Positions 23,253-31,565 of a DNA stretch of 51,211 bases are shown here, piece after piece; position 1 is the first letter of the stretch; every line of letters begins with the position of its first letter. Under the pieces are notes generated by a model. It worked only from the letters and a program-made list of their open reading frames with translations, did no database searches and was not told where the DNA came from. Made by a program: the position numbers and the translations under genes. The stretch is from Streptomyces diastatochromogenes (GTDB lineage: Bacteria > Actinomycetota > Actinomycetes > Streptomycetales > Streptomycetaceae), in contig NZ_MCGQ01000057.1 of the NCBI RefSeq assembly GCF_002242805.1, positions 1-51,211 on the forward strand. Direction: 5' to 3'.

Positions 23253-24356
23253 CTACGAGCTGACGAGCCCCTTCGCGTCCCGGGCCAGCGCGGTGAGCCG
23301 GGATATCGCGCGGAAGTACTTCTTGCGGTAGCCGCCGTTCAGCATCTCCTCGCTGAACAGCTGGTCGAACGGCACGCCGGAGGCGAGCACCGGGACCTCA
23401 CGGTCGTAGAGCCGGTCCGCCAGCACCACCAGCCGCAGCGCCGTCGACTGGTCCGGCACCGGCCGCACATCGGTGAGGCACACCGCCTTCAGTCCGTCGG
23501 TCAGGGCGCCGTACCGGCTCGGGTGCACCTTGGCCAGGTGGTCCAGCAGATGCGGGAAGTCGTCCAGCGAGGCGTCCGCGGTCGCGTACGCCGCCTTGGT
23601 CACCTGCTCGTCCGAGTACGGCGCCGGAGCCTCGGGCAGGCCGCGGTGGCGGTAGTCCTCGCCGTCGATGCGCAGGGCGCGGAAGTGGGCGGACAGGCCC
23701 TGGATCTCGCGCAGGAAGTCGGCGGCGGCGAACCGGCCCTCGCCGAGCTTCCCGGGCAGCGTGTTGGAGGTGGCGGCCAGCGCCACGCCCGCCTCGACCA
23801 GCTTGCCGAGCAGGGTGGAGACGAGCACGGTGTCGCCGGGGTCGTCCAGCTCGAACTCGTCGATGCACAGCAGGCGATGGCCGCTCAGCGTCTGCACGGT
23901 CTGCTGGAAGCCGAGCGCGCCGACCAGGTTGGTCAGCTCCACGAAGGTGCCGAACGCCTTGAGCGAGGGCTCCGCCGGGGTGGCGTGCCACAGGGAGGCC
24001 AACAGGTGGGTCTTGCCGACGCCGTAGCCGCCGTCCAGGTAGACACCGCGGGGGCCCGCCGGGGTCTTCGGCGCCTTGGCCCGGCCGAATCCGAAGAAGC
24101 CGCGCTTGCCGCCGCCGACGGCGTGGGCGCCGCCGAGCCCGGCCGCGAAGCCGTCCAGCACCCGCACGGCCTCGGTCTGGCTGGGCTGGTTCGGGTCCGG
24201 GATGTACGTGGCGAAGCGCACCGAGTCGAAACGCGGTGGCGGCACCATCTCGGCGACCAGTCGGTCCGCGGGGACGTGCGGCTCACGGGCGCACAGGGAC
24301 TGCGGGCCCGCATCGGTCAAAGGGCTGGAACCGGGGGCGGCGGTGGAGGACGACAC
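23253..24356 (-). CDS. zapE: Cell division ATPase ZapE (AFG1-like)
   Basis: The 367-residue AAA+-type ATPase has Walker A GGYGVGKTHL (near residue 108), Walker B LLCIDEFELDDPGD and the sensor strand AATSNTLP. The C-terminal block FDQLFSEEMLNGGYRKKYFRAI is also typical. In proteobacteria ZapE binds FtsZ and affects division under stress; the actinobacterial role is less known. The frame extends upstream, but a GTG at 24356 before a Ser-rich stretch is the most likely start. It is divergent from the RibD-like gene with a 37-base gap. The 30-bp palindrome follows its stop. Confidence 0.87.
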   Translation of the reverse strand: MSSSTAAPGSSPLTDAGPQSLCAREPHVPADRLVAEMVPPPRFDSVRFATYIPDPNQPSQTEAVRVLDGFAAGLGGAHAVGGGKRGFFGFGRAKAPKTPAGPRGVYLDGGYGVGKTHLLASLWHATPAEPSLKAFGTFVELTNLVGALGFQQTVQTLSGHRLLCIDEFELDDPGDTVLVSTLLGKLVEAGVALAATSNTLPGKLGEGRFAAADFLREIQGLSAHFRALRIDGEDYRHRGLPEAPAPYSDEQVTKAAYATADASLDDFPHLLDHLAKVHPSRYGALTDGLKAVCLTDVRPVPDQSTALRLVVLADRLYDREVPVLASGVPFDQLFSEEMLNGGYRKKYFRAISRLTALARDAKGLVSS

Positions 24357-24393
24357 GGTTACCCATGCTAAGCGCCGTGTCACACTGCACGAC

Positions 24394-25266
24394 ATGCGAC
24401 GCCTGTTCCCTGTGACCTACGAAACAGCAGCCCAGGCCTTCGGTGGGAGCGCGGAGGGGGAGGAGGTGCCTGGGGCGGCCGGTGCTCATGCCGCTCACGC
24501 GCTCGGTCAGGCCGCCATGGACCACCTGCTCATGAACCGCGAGTGGACCCTCGCCGAGCTGGCCGCCGCCTACGCGTACCCGGAGACGGGTTCCGGGCCC
24601 CGGCGGCCCTGGCTGCGGGCCAACATGGTCTCGACCCTCGACGGCGCCGCCCAGCACGAGGGGCGCTCCCAGCCCATCTCCAGCGCGGCCGACATGCGCG
24701 TCTTCGGTACGCTCCGGGCGCTCGCGGACGTGATCGTGGTGGGCGCGGAAACGGTACGGCAGGAGGGGTACCGCCCCGCACGCGCGCGTGCGGAGTTCGC
24801 GGCGGCCCGGCAGGCCGCGGGGCAGGGCCCGGCCCCGGCCGTCGCGATCGTCACCGCCGGCCTGGACCTGGACTTCGCCCTCCCGCTGTTCACGTCGCCC
24901 CTGGTGCCCACCCTGATCCTCACCGGTGCCTCCGCCGCCCCGGACCGGGTCGCGGCCGCCGAGAAGGCCGGCGCCCGGGTGGTCGTCGCCGGGGAGGGTG
25001 CGGGCATCGACCCGGCCCGCGCGGTACGCGCCCTCGCCGACCTCGGCCACACCCGGCAGCTCACCGAGGGCGGGCCCCGGCTGCTCGGTCAGCTGGTGGC
25101 CGCGGACGTGCTCGACGAGCTGTGCCTGACCGTGTCGCCGATGCTCAGCGCGGGGGACGCGCAGCGCATCGCCGGGGGGCCGTCCGTCACCGTGCCGCGG
25201 CGCTTCGAACTCGCGTCCCTGCTGGAAGAGGACGGTTTCCTGTTCAGTCGTTACCGTCGGTCCTGA
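24394..25266 (+). CDS. RibD C-terminal-type pyrimidine reductase family protein
   Basis: The 290-residue protein matches the RibD C-terminal (dihydrofolate-reductase-like) domain of riboflavin synthesis. It shows NMVSTLDGAAQHEGRSQPIS (near residue 75), ADVIVVGAETVRQEGY (near residue 110) and LTEGGPRLLGQLVAADVLDELCLTVSPML (near residue 225). The motifs fit NADPH-dependent reduction of a ribosylated pyrimidine. It lacks the RibD deaminase domain, and the usual rib operon is not here, so it may be a paralogue with another substrate. The ATG at 24394 is the first in a plausible context, with 37 bases to the divergent zapE start. Confidence 0.85.
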   Translation: MRRLFPVTYETAAQAFGGSAEGEEVPGAAGAHAAHALGQAAMDHLLMNREWTLAELAAAYAYPETGSGPRRPWLRANMVSTLDGAAQHEGRSQPISSAADMRVFGTLRALADVIVVGAETVRQEGYRPARARAEFAAARQAAGQGPAPAVAIVTAGLDLDFALPLFTSPLVPTLILTGASAAPDRVAAAEKAGARVVVAGEGAGIDPARAVRALADLGHTRQLTEGGPRLLGQLVAADVLDELCLTVSPMLSAGDAQRIAGGPSVTVPRRFELASLLEEDGFLFSRYRRS

Positions 25267-25324
25267 AATCGGCGGAATCAGCCGTTCCGTTTAGCTTCGG
25301 GCGGGCAGACTAGGTCCGGCACTA

Positions 25325-25373
25325 CCCGTGCGATCACGGGGCAGGATGGTTTCCGCAGGGCCCTGCAGGGCCC
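25325..25373 (+). promoter_or_regulatory. Leader hairpins before the 25394 gene
   Basis: CCCGTG (25325-25330) pairs with CACGGG (25335-25340). Then GGGCCCTGCAGGGCCC (25358-25373) is a perfect 16-base palindrome that overlaps GCAGGGCCCTGC (25355-25366). The palindrome ends a few bases before the GGAGGG ribosome site. The structures may terminate the upstream gene or affect translation. Confidence 0.45.
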
Positions 25374-25393
25374 ACGGAGGGAAGAGGCGCCGC

Positions 25394-25867
25394 GTGTTCA
25401 CAAGCGTTCTGATGATCGAGAAGGCCCTGACGTCCGTCGACGTGGAGTTCGTCACCACCTTGCACGGAGACGAGTCGGTCTCCTTCCATGTGCTCCTTCA
25501 GCCGCGCGGCGACCAGGCGGACCGGCTGCTGCGGGCCATCGACGACATTGCCCTCGGCGAATTGGACGAGGCCCGGCGTGAGGGGGAGACGCCTGAGGGC
25601 GAGGAGGCGCGGAGTGTCGGGCAGCAGGCGCTTGATGTGTCCGTCCAGGCCCTGCGGGCTGCCAGCAGTGAGGCCGAGGGGCGGTTGGTCGAGGATCACC
25701 CGCTGGACGCGCTGAAGTCTTTGGTCGCGGAGGTCGGTGCGGATGAGGTGATCGTGCTGACCGATCCTCACTATGTGGAGGAGTTCTTCCATCGGGACTG
25801 GGCGTCTCGGGCCCGGCACAAAGTGGGCGTGCCGGTGCTGAAGCTGTTCTCGCACAGTAAGGCCTAG
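25394..25867 (+). CDS. Conserved protein with Rossmann-like fold, function unknown
   Basis: The 157-residue product starts at a GTG with GGAGGG 13 bases upstream. Its first part has a beta-strand-rich look (VFTSVLMIEKALTSVDVEFV). The end (residues about 115-157) has VGADEVIVLTDPHYVEEFFH and DWASRARHKVGVPVLKLFSH, which resembles the UspA/nucleotide-binding class of small proteins. A charged, Glu-rich helix lies between (residues 60-100). It is a recurrent gene next to murC in Streptomyces. I do not recognise an enzyme motif. Names given to homologues, such as indole-3-glycerol phosphate synthase, are not supported by what I see. Confidence 0.72.
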   Translation: MFTSVLMIEKALTSVDVEFVTTLHGDESVSFHVLLQPRGDQADRLLRAIDDIALGELDEARREGETPEGEEARSVGQQALDVSVQALRAASSEAEGRLVEDHPLDALKSLVAEVGADEVIVLTDPHYVEEFFHRDWASRARHKVGVPVLKLFSHSKA

Positions 25868-25892
25868 GCGCCGGGGGGATGTGGCGCGTAGG

Positions 25893-25963
25893 CGGGTGCG
25901 GGTGTGTTGTGGCTGACGCGCCCACGCGGCGGAGCCGCATGTCGGACACAGTCCCGCGCCCCT
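25893..25963. repeat. Streptomyces intergenic repeat (GCGGCGGAGCCGC element)
   Basis: The element contains GCGGC-GGA-GCCGC (25926-25938), a short stem-loop, flanked by GACGCGCCCAC on the left and CCCGCGCCCCTT on the right. I recognise it from memory as a widely dispersed Streptomyces repeat. It lies between the 25394 gene and murC. The reverse complement of its right end shares GGGGCGCGGG with the repeat at 16229-16263. Confidence 0.7.
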
Positions 25964-26059
25964 TCCGGTTGGCAAGCTCTCGCCCGTTGCAAGGCGCCCG
26001 GTCCTTCAGCGCATAGGCTAGGCCTGCTCAGCCTCGTACCGGATCTTATGGAGACTTGC

Positions 26060-27451
26060 ATGGCACCCGGACTTCCTGCCGCCATGGACCGACCGCACTT
26101 CATCGGCATCGGCGGTGCTGGGATGTCGGGTATCGCGAAGATCCTCGCGCAGCGTGGGGCCGAGGTGGCCGGGAGTGACGCCAAGGAGTCGGCGACCGCC
26201 GAGGCGCTGCGGGCGCTCGGTGCGACCGTGCACATCGGGCATGCGGCCGAGCACCTCGCCGACGACGCGAGCTGTGTCGTGGTGTCGTCGGCGATCCGCA
26301 AGGACAACCCGGAGCTGGCCCGCGCCGCCGAGCTGGGCGTCCCGGTGGTGCACCGGTCCGACGCGCTGGCCGCGCTGATGCTGGGGCTGCGGCCGATCGC
26401 CGTGGCCGGTACCCACGGCAAGACCACGACCACGTCGATGCTGGCCGTCTCGCTGAGCGAGCTGGGCCGCGAGCCGTCGTACGCCATCGGCGGCGACCTG
26501 GACGCGCCCGGCTCGAACGCGCTGCACGGCGAGGGCGACATCTTCGTCGCCGAGGCCGACGAGTCGGACCGCAGCTTCCACAAGTACGCGCCCGAGGTCG
26601 CCATCGTCCTCAACGTCGAGCTGGACCACCACGCCAACTACGCCTCGATGGACGAGATCTACGAGTCCTTCGAGACCTTCGCCGGGAAGATCGTGCCGGG
26701 CGGGACGCTGGTGATCTCCGCCGACCACGAGGGTGCGCGGGAGCTGACGCGGCGCCTGGACGGGTCGGTGAAGACCGTGACGTACGGGGAGGCCGCCGAC
26801 GCCGATGTGCGGGTCCTGTCCGTCGTACCGCAGGGGCTGAAGAGCCAGGTCACCGCCGTGCTGGACGGGCGGGAGCTGACCTTCGGGGTCTCCGTGCCCG
26901 GCCGCCACTACGCGCTCAACGCGGTCGCCGCGCTGGCCGCCGGTGCGGCCCTGGGCGTTCCCGCCGAGGAGCTGGCGCCCGCGCTGGCCGCCTACACCGG
27001 GGTCAAGCGGCGCCTGCAGCTCAAGGGCGAGGCGGCCGGTGTGCAGGTGATCGACTCCTACGCCCACCACCCCACCGAGATGACCGCCGACCTGGAGGCC
27101 ATGCGCGGCGCCGCCGGTGACTCCCGGATCCTGGTCGTCTTCCAGCCGCACCTCTTCTCCCGCACCCAGGAGCTGGGCAAGGAGATGGGCGAGTCCCTGG
27201 CGCTCGCCGACGCCTCGGTCGTGCTCGACATCTACCCGGCCCGTGAGGACCCGATCCCCGGGGTGACCAGCGAGCTGATCATCGAGGCCGCGCGCGCGGC
27301 GGGCGCCGACGTCACCGCCGTGCACGACAAGGCGGAGATCCCCGCGGTGATCGCGGGAATGGCGAAGCCCGGTGATCTCGTTCTCACCATGGGCGCGGGT
27401 GACGTGACCGACCTGGGCCCGCAGATCCTGGACCGCCTGTCGCAGCAGTAA
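26060..27451 (+). CDS. murC: UDP-N-acetylmuramate-L-alanine ligase
   Basis: MurC joins L-alanine to UDP-MurNAc with ATP in peptidoglycan precursor synthesis. The 463-residue length is typical. The N-terminal substrate domain starts HFIGIGGAGMSGIAKIL, the P-loop is VAGTHGKTTTTSML (near residue 117), and the metal/substrate motif is ELDHHANY. The C-terminal domain carries VIDSYAHHPTEM with the conserved H-H-P. The ATG at 26060 is preceded by GGAG 8 bases upstream and fits the family start. It lies outside the main dcw cluster, as usual in Streptomyces. msrB follows 24 bases later. Confidence 0.97.
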   Translation: MAPGLPAAMDRPHFIGIGGAGMSGIAKILAQRGAEVAGSDAKESATAEALRALGATVHIGHAAEHLADDASCVVVSSAIRKDNPELARAAELGVPVVHRSDALAALMLGLRPIAVAGTHGKTTTTSMLAVSLSELGREPSYAIGGDLDAPGSNALHGEGDIFVAEADESDRSFHKYAPEVAIVLNVELDHHANYASMDEIYESFETFAGKIVPGGTLVISADHEGARELTRRLDGSVKTVTYGEAADADVRVLSVVPQGLKSQVTAVLDGRELTFGVSVPGRHYALNAVAALAAGAALGVPAEELAPALAAYTGVKRRLQLKGEAAGVQVIDSYAHHPTEMTADLEAMRGAAGDSRILVVFQPHLFSRTQELGKEMGESLALADASVVLDIYPAREDPIPGVTSELIIEAARAAGADVTAVHDKAEIPAVIAGMAKPGDLVLTMGAGDVTDLGPQILDRLSQQ

Positions 27452-27475
27452 GCAGCAGTAAAGGGGCTGAGGCTC

Positions 27476-27883
27476 ATGTCGTACGACGTCGAGAAGCCGG
27501 ACGAGCAGTGGCGCGCGGAGCTGACGCCGGCCGAGTACGCCGTGCTGCGCCAGGCCGGCACCGAACCGGCCTTCACCGGTGAGTACACGGACACCAAGGC
27601 CAAGGGCGTGTACTCCTGTCGCGCCTGCGGTGCCGAACTGTTCACCTCCACGACCAAGTTCGAGTCGCACTGCGGCTGGCCGTCCTTCTACGACCCGAAG
27701 GACACCGACGCGGTGGAGCTGATCGAGGACCGCTCGCACGGCATGGTCCGCACCGAGGTGCGCTGTGCCCGCTGCGGCTCCCACCTCGGCCATGTGTTCG
27801 AGGGTGAGGGCTATTCGACCCCCACCGACCAGCGGTACTGCATCAACAGCATCTCGCTGCGGCTGGCGCCCGACGAGGCCTGA
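27476..27883 (+). CDS. msrB: Peptide-methionine (R)-S-oxide reductase
   Basis: The 135-residue enzyme repairs oxidised methionine (R-sulfoxide) in proteins. It has both zinc knuckles, CRACG and CARCG, and the catalytic motif RYCINSISLR, where the Cys is the nucleophile. The resolving region HCGWPSFY and FEGEGY are typical. It is 24 bases after murC, so it is probably co-transcribed, and is followed by a terminator hairpin. It is cytosolic and has no signal peptide. Confidence 0.96.
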   Translation: MSYDVEKPDEQWRAELTPAEYAVLRQAGTEPAFTGEYTDTKAKGVYSCRACGAELFTSTTKFESHCGWPSFYDPKDTDAVELIEDRSHGMVRTEVRCARCGSHLGHVFEGEGYSTPTDQRYCINSISLRLAPDEA

Positions 27884-27905
27884 CGCGGCGTGGCTCCACG
27901 GGCGG

Positions 27906-27931
27906 CCGGGACACCAGTGACTGGTGCCCGG
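27906..27931 (+). terminator. Terminator hairpin after msrB
   Basis: CCGGGACACCAG (27906-27917) pairs with CTGGTGCCCGG (27921-27931) with a 3-nt loop and one bulged A. It lies 22 bases past the msrB stop and 31 bases before the PP2C gene, so it probably ends the murC-msrB transcript. Confidence 0.65.
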
Positions 27932-27961
27932 CTTGCCCCGGTTTGAGATTCTGTGAGGGTG

Positions 27962-29254
27962 ATGGGTGTCGCGCGCTGGATCCAGGCCCGTCGCAGGCCC
28001 GTGCCCGCTGACGGCCACCGCGCGGACCGGGCCGGTGAGCCGGAGGGCGAGGAGGTCCGGCTGACGGCCCTGCGGGCTGCCGCGGGCGCGATCGGTACGA
28101 CACTCGACGAGGAAACCACCTGCTCCGAGCTGACCCGGGCCGTCGTACGGCTGGTGGGCGGCGCGGCCGCGGTCATGCGGCGCACCGGGAAGACCGTCTC
28201 CGGGTACGAGGCGATCGCCGGAGATCCGGACGTGCTGCCCGATGTCCGGTGGGCCACGGCCGTGGCCCGGGAGGCAGGCACCCCGGCGGCCGACAGACAA
28301 CCGGAGCCCTGGACCGAGCAGCCGCCCGGCAGCCGCGGCCGGCCCGCGCTCTGTGTGCCTCTGACCAGCGGCGACGACCAGTACGGCGTCCTGGTCGCGG
28401 GGCGGTACGGAGCGCGGTTCACCCGTTCGGAGGCCGAGCGGCTCGCCCTCGTCGCCGAGAGCGCGGCCTCCCACATCCGGCACGCTCGCGCCTACGACCT
28501 GGTCAGCCAGACCGCCGGTGACCTGCAACGGGCGCTGCTGGCGGAGCCCGGCCGGCCGCACCCGAACCTGGACGTCGCGATCCGCTACCTCCCGGCCGGC
28601 AGCAGCCGGGTGCTGGTCGGCGGCGACTGGTGCGAGACCGTGCGGCTCCATTTCGGCCGCACCCTGCTGGTCGTCGGCGATGTGATGGGCCACGGCCTGG
28701 AGGCCGCCGTCGACATGAGCGCCTACCGCTCCTCGCTGCGCTACATCGCCTCCTCCGACCTGCCCCCGCACCGGGTGCTGCGGCAGATGGACGACATCGC
28801 CGCCGGCGAGGCCGAGCGGAGGCCGGCCACCTGTCTGCTGGCGCGGATCGATCCCGGCCGGGGGCAGGTCACGCTCTCCAGCGCCGGTCATCTGCCGCCC
28901 GTGCTCATCAGCGGGGACGGGCGGACCGTACCGCTGCCCGTGCCGGTCGGGCCGCCGCTCGGCACCGGTTTCGGCGGCTACGAGTCGGCCACCCACCAGC
29001 TGGCCCCCGACCAGACACTGGTGCTCTTCACCGACGGGCTGGTGGAACGCCGTGGCGAGGACATCGACAGCTCCATGGCCCGCCTGTCCGCCCTCCGGTT
29101 CACCGGCCACGGCGTGGACGACGTCCTGGACACCATCCTGACCGGCCTGGACGCACGCAACGCGGAGGACGACGTCGCGGTCCTCGCGGCACGGCCGTAT
29201 CCGCGGAAGGAGAGTGCGGTACTGGAGGACGGCGCCGAGGTGATGGGCTCCTGA
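27962..29254 (+). CDS. GAF-PP2C (SpoIIE-type) serine phosphatase
   Basis: The 430-residue protein has an N-terminal GAF-like domain (about 40-185), then a PP2C/SpoIIE phosphatase domain (about 195-405). The latter has the metal-binding DVMGHGLEAAVDM motif, DDIAAGEAERRPATCLLARID, SSAGHLPPVLI and VLFTDGLVE. In Streptomyces such proteins act on anti-anti-sigma factors in stress and sporulation signalling. No PAS or kinase domain is visible, so the input is the GAF domain. The ATG at 27962 is one option; a GTG at 27953 is three codons earlier and shares the AGGG ribosome site. It converges with the histidine kinase gene. Confidence 0.87.
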   Translation: MGVARWIQARRRPVPADGHRADRAGEPEGEEVRLTALRAAAGAIGTTLDEETTCSELTRAVVRLVGGAAAVMRRTGKTVSGYEAIAGDPDVLPDVRWATAVAREAGTPAADRQPEPWTEQPPGSRGRPALCVPLTSGDDQYGVLVAGRYGARFTRSEAERLALVAESAASHIRHARAYDLVSQTAGDLQRALLAEPGRPHPNLDVAIRYLPAGSSRVLVGGDWCETVRLHFGRTLLVVGDVMGHGLEAAVDMSAYRSSLRYIASSDLPPHRVLRQMDDIAAGEAERRPATCLLARIDPGRGQVTLSSAGHLPPVLISGDGRTVPLPVPVGPPLGTGFGGYESATHQLAPDQTLVLFTDGLVERRGEDIDSSMARLSALRFTGHGVDDVLDTILTGLDARNAEDDVAVLAARPYPRKESAVLEDGAEVMGS

Positions 29255-29258
29255 ACTG

Positions 29259-29277
29259 CCCCGAGGAGGCGGGGTTT
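29259..29277. terminator. Small terminator between convergent genes
   Basis: CCCCG (29259-29263) and CGGGG (29270-29274) form a stem with loop AGGAGG, followed by TTT. It sits between the PP2C gene (+) and the histidine kinase gene (-) and could serve both, as a weak terminator. Confidence 0.45.
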
Positions 29278-29279
29278 CC

Positions 29280-30725
29280 TCAGTGCGCGGCCCGCAGGGG
29301 CAGGCCGACCGTGAACACCGTCAGCCCCTCCTCCCGCTCCAGCCCGAGGCTCCCGCCGTGCGCCTCCACCAGCCCCCGCGCCACCGACAGCCCCAGCCCG
29401 CTGCCGCCCCGGTCCCGGCTGCGGGCCTTGTCCACCCGGTAGAAGCGGTCGAAGACGCGGTCCCGGTCGGCGGCCGGGATGCCGGGGCCCGCGTCGGCGA
29501 CCCGGACCAGGGCGGCGTCGGACGTGACGGACACCGCCAGCGACACGCTCGTACCGGCCGGGGTGTGCACCGCGGCGTTGGTGAGCAGGTTGTCCAGCAC
29601 CTGTCGGATGCGGTGCGGGTCAAGGCGCAGTTTCACCGAGGCCGGCCCTGGCGCGAGGGTCAGCGGGCGCTCCGGGTGGCCGGCCCGGAAGGCGGCGGCC
29701 GCCTCCTCGGCCAGCTCCACCAGATCCGCGTCCTGCGGCCGCAGCGGCGCGTCCACCTCCGCCGCGTCCAGGCGCGCGAGCAGCAGCAGGTCGTCCAGCA
29801 GGACGCCCATCCGGGCGGCCTCGGCGCGCAGCCGGGCCAGGTGCCTGTCCCGTTCCCCGGGGGCGTTGGCTGCGGCGTACTGGAAGAGGTCCGCGTAGCC
29901 CCGTACCGACATCAGCGGTGTGCGCAGCTCGTGCGAGGCGTCCGCGACGAAGCGGCGCAGCCGCTGCTCGGCCTCCGCGCGCACGGCGAGCGCGTCGTCG
30001 ATGTGGTCCAGCATCGTGTTGAAGGCGGTGCGCAGCTCCGCCACCTCCGGACCGCCGTCCCGCCCGTCCGCGCGCACCGGCAGCCGCGCCGCCGTCTCCG
30101 TCAGGTCGTGCGAGGCGATGCCGTGGGCGGTGTGCGCCATGTCGCTGAGCGGTTTGAGGCCGCGCCTGAGCGTCCTGCGGCCGAACACCACGAGCGCCAG
30201 CAGCGCGAGCCCGAAGGCGACCACCTGGACCGTGACCAGCCGCCGTACCGTGTTCTCGATGTCGTCCATGGGGGCACCGCTGACCAGGACCACACCGGGC
30301 TCGACCTCGCAGGCGCGCAGCCGGTACTCGCCCTGGCCCGTGAGGTGTTCGGTGCGCAGCACCTCGGTGCCCGCGGCGATCTGCGCCCTGGCCACGGCGG
30401 TGACGTCGCCGATGTCCTGGGGCAGGTCGGTGCTCTCCTCGGGCCTGCGCAGGACGGGGGTGCCGTCCGACACGTCGTACACCGCGTAGTACCAGCGGTA
30501 GTACTTCTTGCCCTGGAGTGTGCCCTGTTCCGCGATGCTCTTGGACTGGGCGACCTGGGCGAGCCCCAGCTGGGCGTCGAGCTGGTCCGACAGATAGTTC
30601 CGCATGTACGTCGTCAGGGCCGTGCCGACCACGGCGAACACCACCAGGGACAGCGCGCCCAGGCCCAGGGCCAGGCGGGTGCCGAGGCGGAGTCTGGCGT
30701 AGGCGTGGCGCAGCCGGGCGATCAC
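29280..30725 (-). CDS. Sensor histidine kinase
   Basis: The 481-residue kinase has two membrane segments (about residues 16-38 and 160-180) enclosing an extracytoplasmic sensor of about 120 residues. A HAMP region, HisKA (ADASHELRTPLMSV, phosphorylated His) and HATPase follow: N-box LDNLLTNAAVHT, G1 VADAGPGIP, F-box VFDRFYR and G2 GGSGLGLSVARG. It starts at a GTG overlapping the response regulator stop as GTGA, so the two are translationally coupled. The paired regulator lies just upstream. The divergent flavin operon is the likely target. The signal sensed is unknown. Confidence 0.92.
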   Translation of the reverse strand: MIARLRHAYARLRLGTRLALGLGALSLVVFAVVGTALTTYMRNYLSDQLDAQLGLAQVAQSKSIAEQGTLQGKKYYRWYYAVYDVSDGTPVLRRPEESTDLPQDIGDVTAVARAQIAAGTEVLRTEHLTGQGEYRLRACEVEPGVVLVSGAPMDDIENTVRRLVTVQVVAFGLALLALVVFGRRTLRRGLKPLSDMAHTAHGIASHDLTETAARLPVRADGRDGGPEVAELRTAFNTMLDHIDDALAVRAEAEQRLRRFVADASHELRTPLMSVRGYADLFQYAAANAPGERDRHLARLRAEAARMGVLLDDLLLLARLDAAEVDAPLRPQDADLVELAEEAAAAFRAGHPERPLTLAPGPASVKLRLDPHRIRQVLDNLLTNAAVHTPAGTSVSLAVSVTSDAALVRVADAGPGIPAADRDRVFDRFYRVDKARSRDRGGSGLGLSVARGLVEAHGGSLGLEREEGLTVFTVGLPLRAAH

Positions 30726-31414
30726 CGGGCGGCCTGCCGCACGGCGTACCCGAAGCCCCGCGCGGTGTGGATCAGCGGCTCGGCGCCCGGCTCGTCGAGC
30801 TTGCGGCGCAGCCGGCTGACGACCAGCTCGACGACGTTCGAGCGGCCGCCGAAGCCGTACTCCCACACGTGGTCGAGGATCTGCGCCTTGGTGAGCACCG
30901 ACGGCGACCTGCGCATCAGATAGCGCAGCACCTCGAACTCGGTGGGCGTCAGGGCGAGCAGCCGTCCGGCCCGGCGGACCTCGCGGGTGTCCTCGTCCAG
31001 CGTCAGGTCGGCGACCCGCAGCACGGACCGCTGGAAGCCGGGTCCCGCGCTGCGCCGCAGCACCGTGCGCAGCCGGGCCATCAGCTCCTCCACCGCGAAC
31101 GGCTTGACCAGGTAGTCGTCCCCGCCCCGGGTGAGCCCGGCGACCCGGTCGGCGACGCCGTCGCGCGCGGTGAGGAACACCACCGGCACCATCGTCCCCG
31201 AGCCGCGCAGCCGGTCGAGCACGCCGAAGCCGTCCACGTCGGGCAGCATCAGGTCCAGGACGACGATGTCCGGCCGGAACTCGGCGGCCCGGGTGAGCGC
31301 CTCCTCGCCGGAGTACGCCGTGACCGCCTCCCAGCCCTCGTACCGGGCGACCGTGGCGACCAGGTCGGCGATCGGCGGGTCGTCGTCCACGACCAGCAGT
31401 CGTACTTTCTCCAC
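30722..31414 (-). CDS. OmpR/PhoB-family response regulator
   Basis: The 230-residue protein has a complete receiver: acidic triplet LLVVDDDPP, phospho-Asp in VVLDLMLPDVDG, Thr in FLTAR, Lys in YLVKPF. Its winged-helix output domain contains LALTPTEFEVLRYLMRR and RSNVVELVVSRLRRKL. The start is the GTG at 31414, because AAGGAG lies 9 bases upstream; an in-frame GTG at 31432 is weaker. It overlaps the histidine kinase by 4 bases. The divergent flavin operon starts 151 bases away, and a repeated CGACAG element with 11-bp spacing lies in the gap. Confidence 0.93.
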   Translation of the reverse strand: MEKVRLLVVDDDPPIADLVATVARYEGWEAVTAYSGEEALTRAAEFRPDIVVLDLMLPDVDGFGVLDRLRGSGTMVPVVFLTARDGVADRVAGLTRGGDDYLVKPFAVEELMARLRTVLRRSAGPGFQRSVLRVADLTLDEDTREVRRAGRLLALTPTEFEVLRYLMRRSPSVLTKAQILDHVWEYGFGGRSNVVELVVSRLRRKLDEPGAEPLIHTARGFGYAVRQAAR

Positions 31415-31496
31415 CCGCTCATACTCCTTCACGGGCCCTGTTGCGCCAGACCCGGCCGTCCCCACCAGGCACATCGATATCCAGTTGAAAGTTGTC

Positions 31497-31513
31497 CGAC
31501 AGGAAAACGACAG
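31497..31513. promoter_or_regulatory. 11-bp direct repeat CGACAG, candidate response regulator site
   Basis: CGACAG at 31497-31502 and 31508-31513 are 11 bp apart, the spacing OmpR-family regulators bind as a tandem dimer. They lie in the 151-base gap between the divergent regulator and flavin operon. The first copy is also part of the short palindrome TGTCCGACA. The assignment is inference. Confidence 0.45.
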
Positions 31514-31565
31514 CATCCCCGGGCGAAGCTCGACTCCCAGGTCCCGATCTAGGAGCTGCCCGCCC

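Noticed and set aside
23253..24395. zapE start at 24395
   Set aside because: It would overlap the start of the divergent RibD-like gene and adds non-conserved residues; the GTG at 24356 is more plausible.
26018..29110. Open frame of 1030 codons on the minus strand
   Set aside because: It is the mirror of murC, msrB and PP2C coding; such antisense frames stay open in GC-rich DNA, and its translation is low-complexity Arg/Gly/His/Val sequence without domains.
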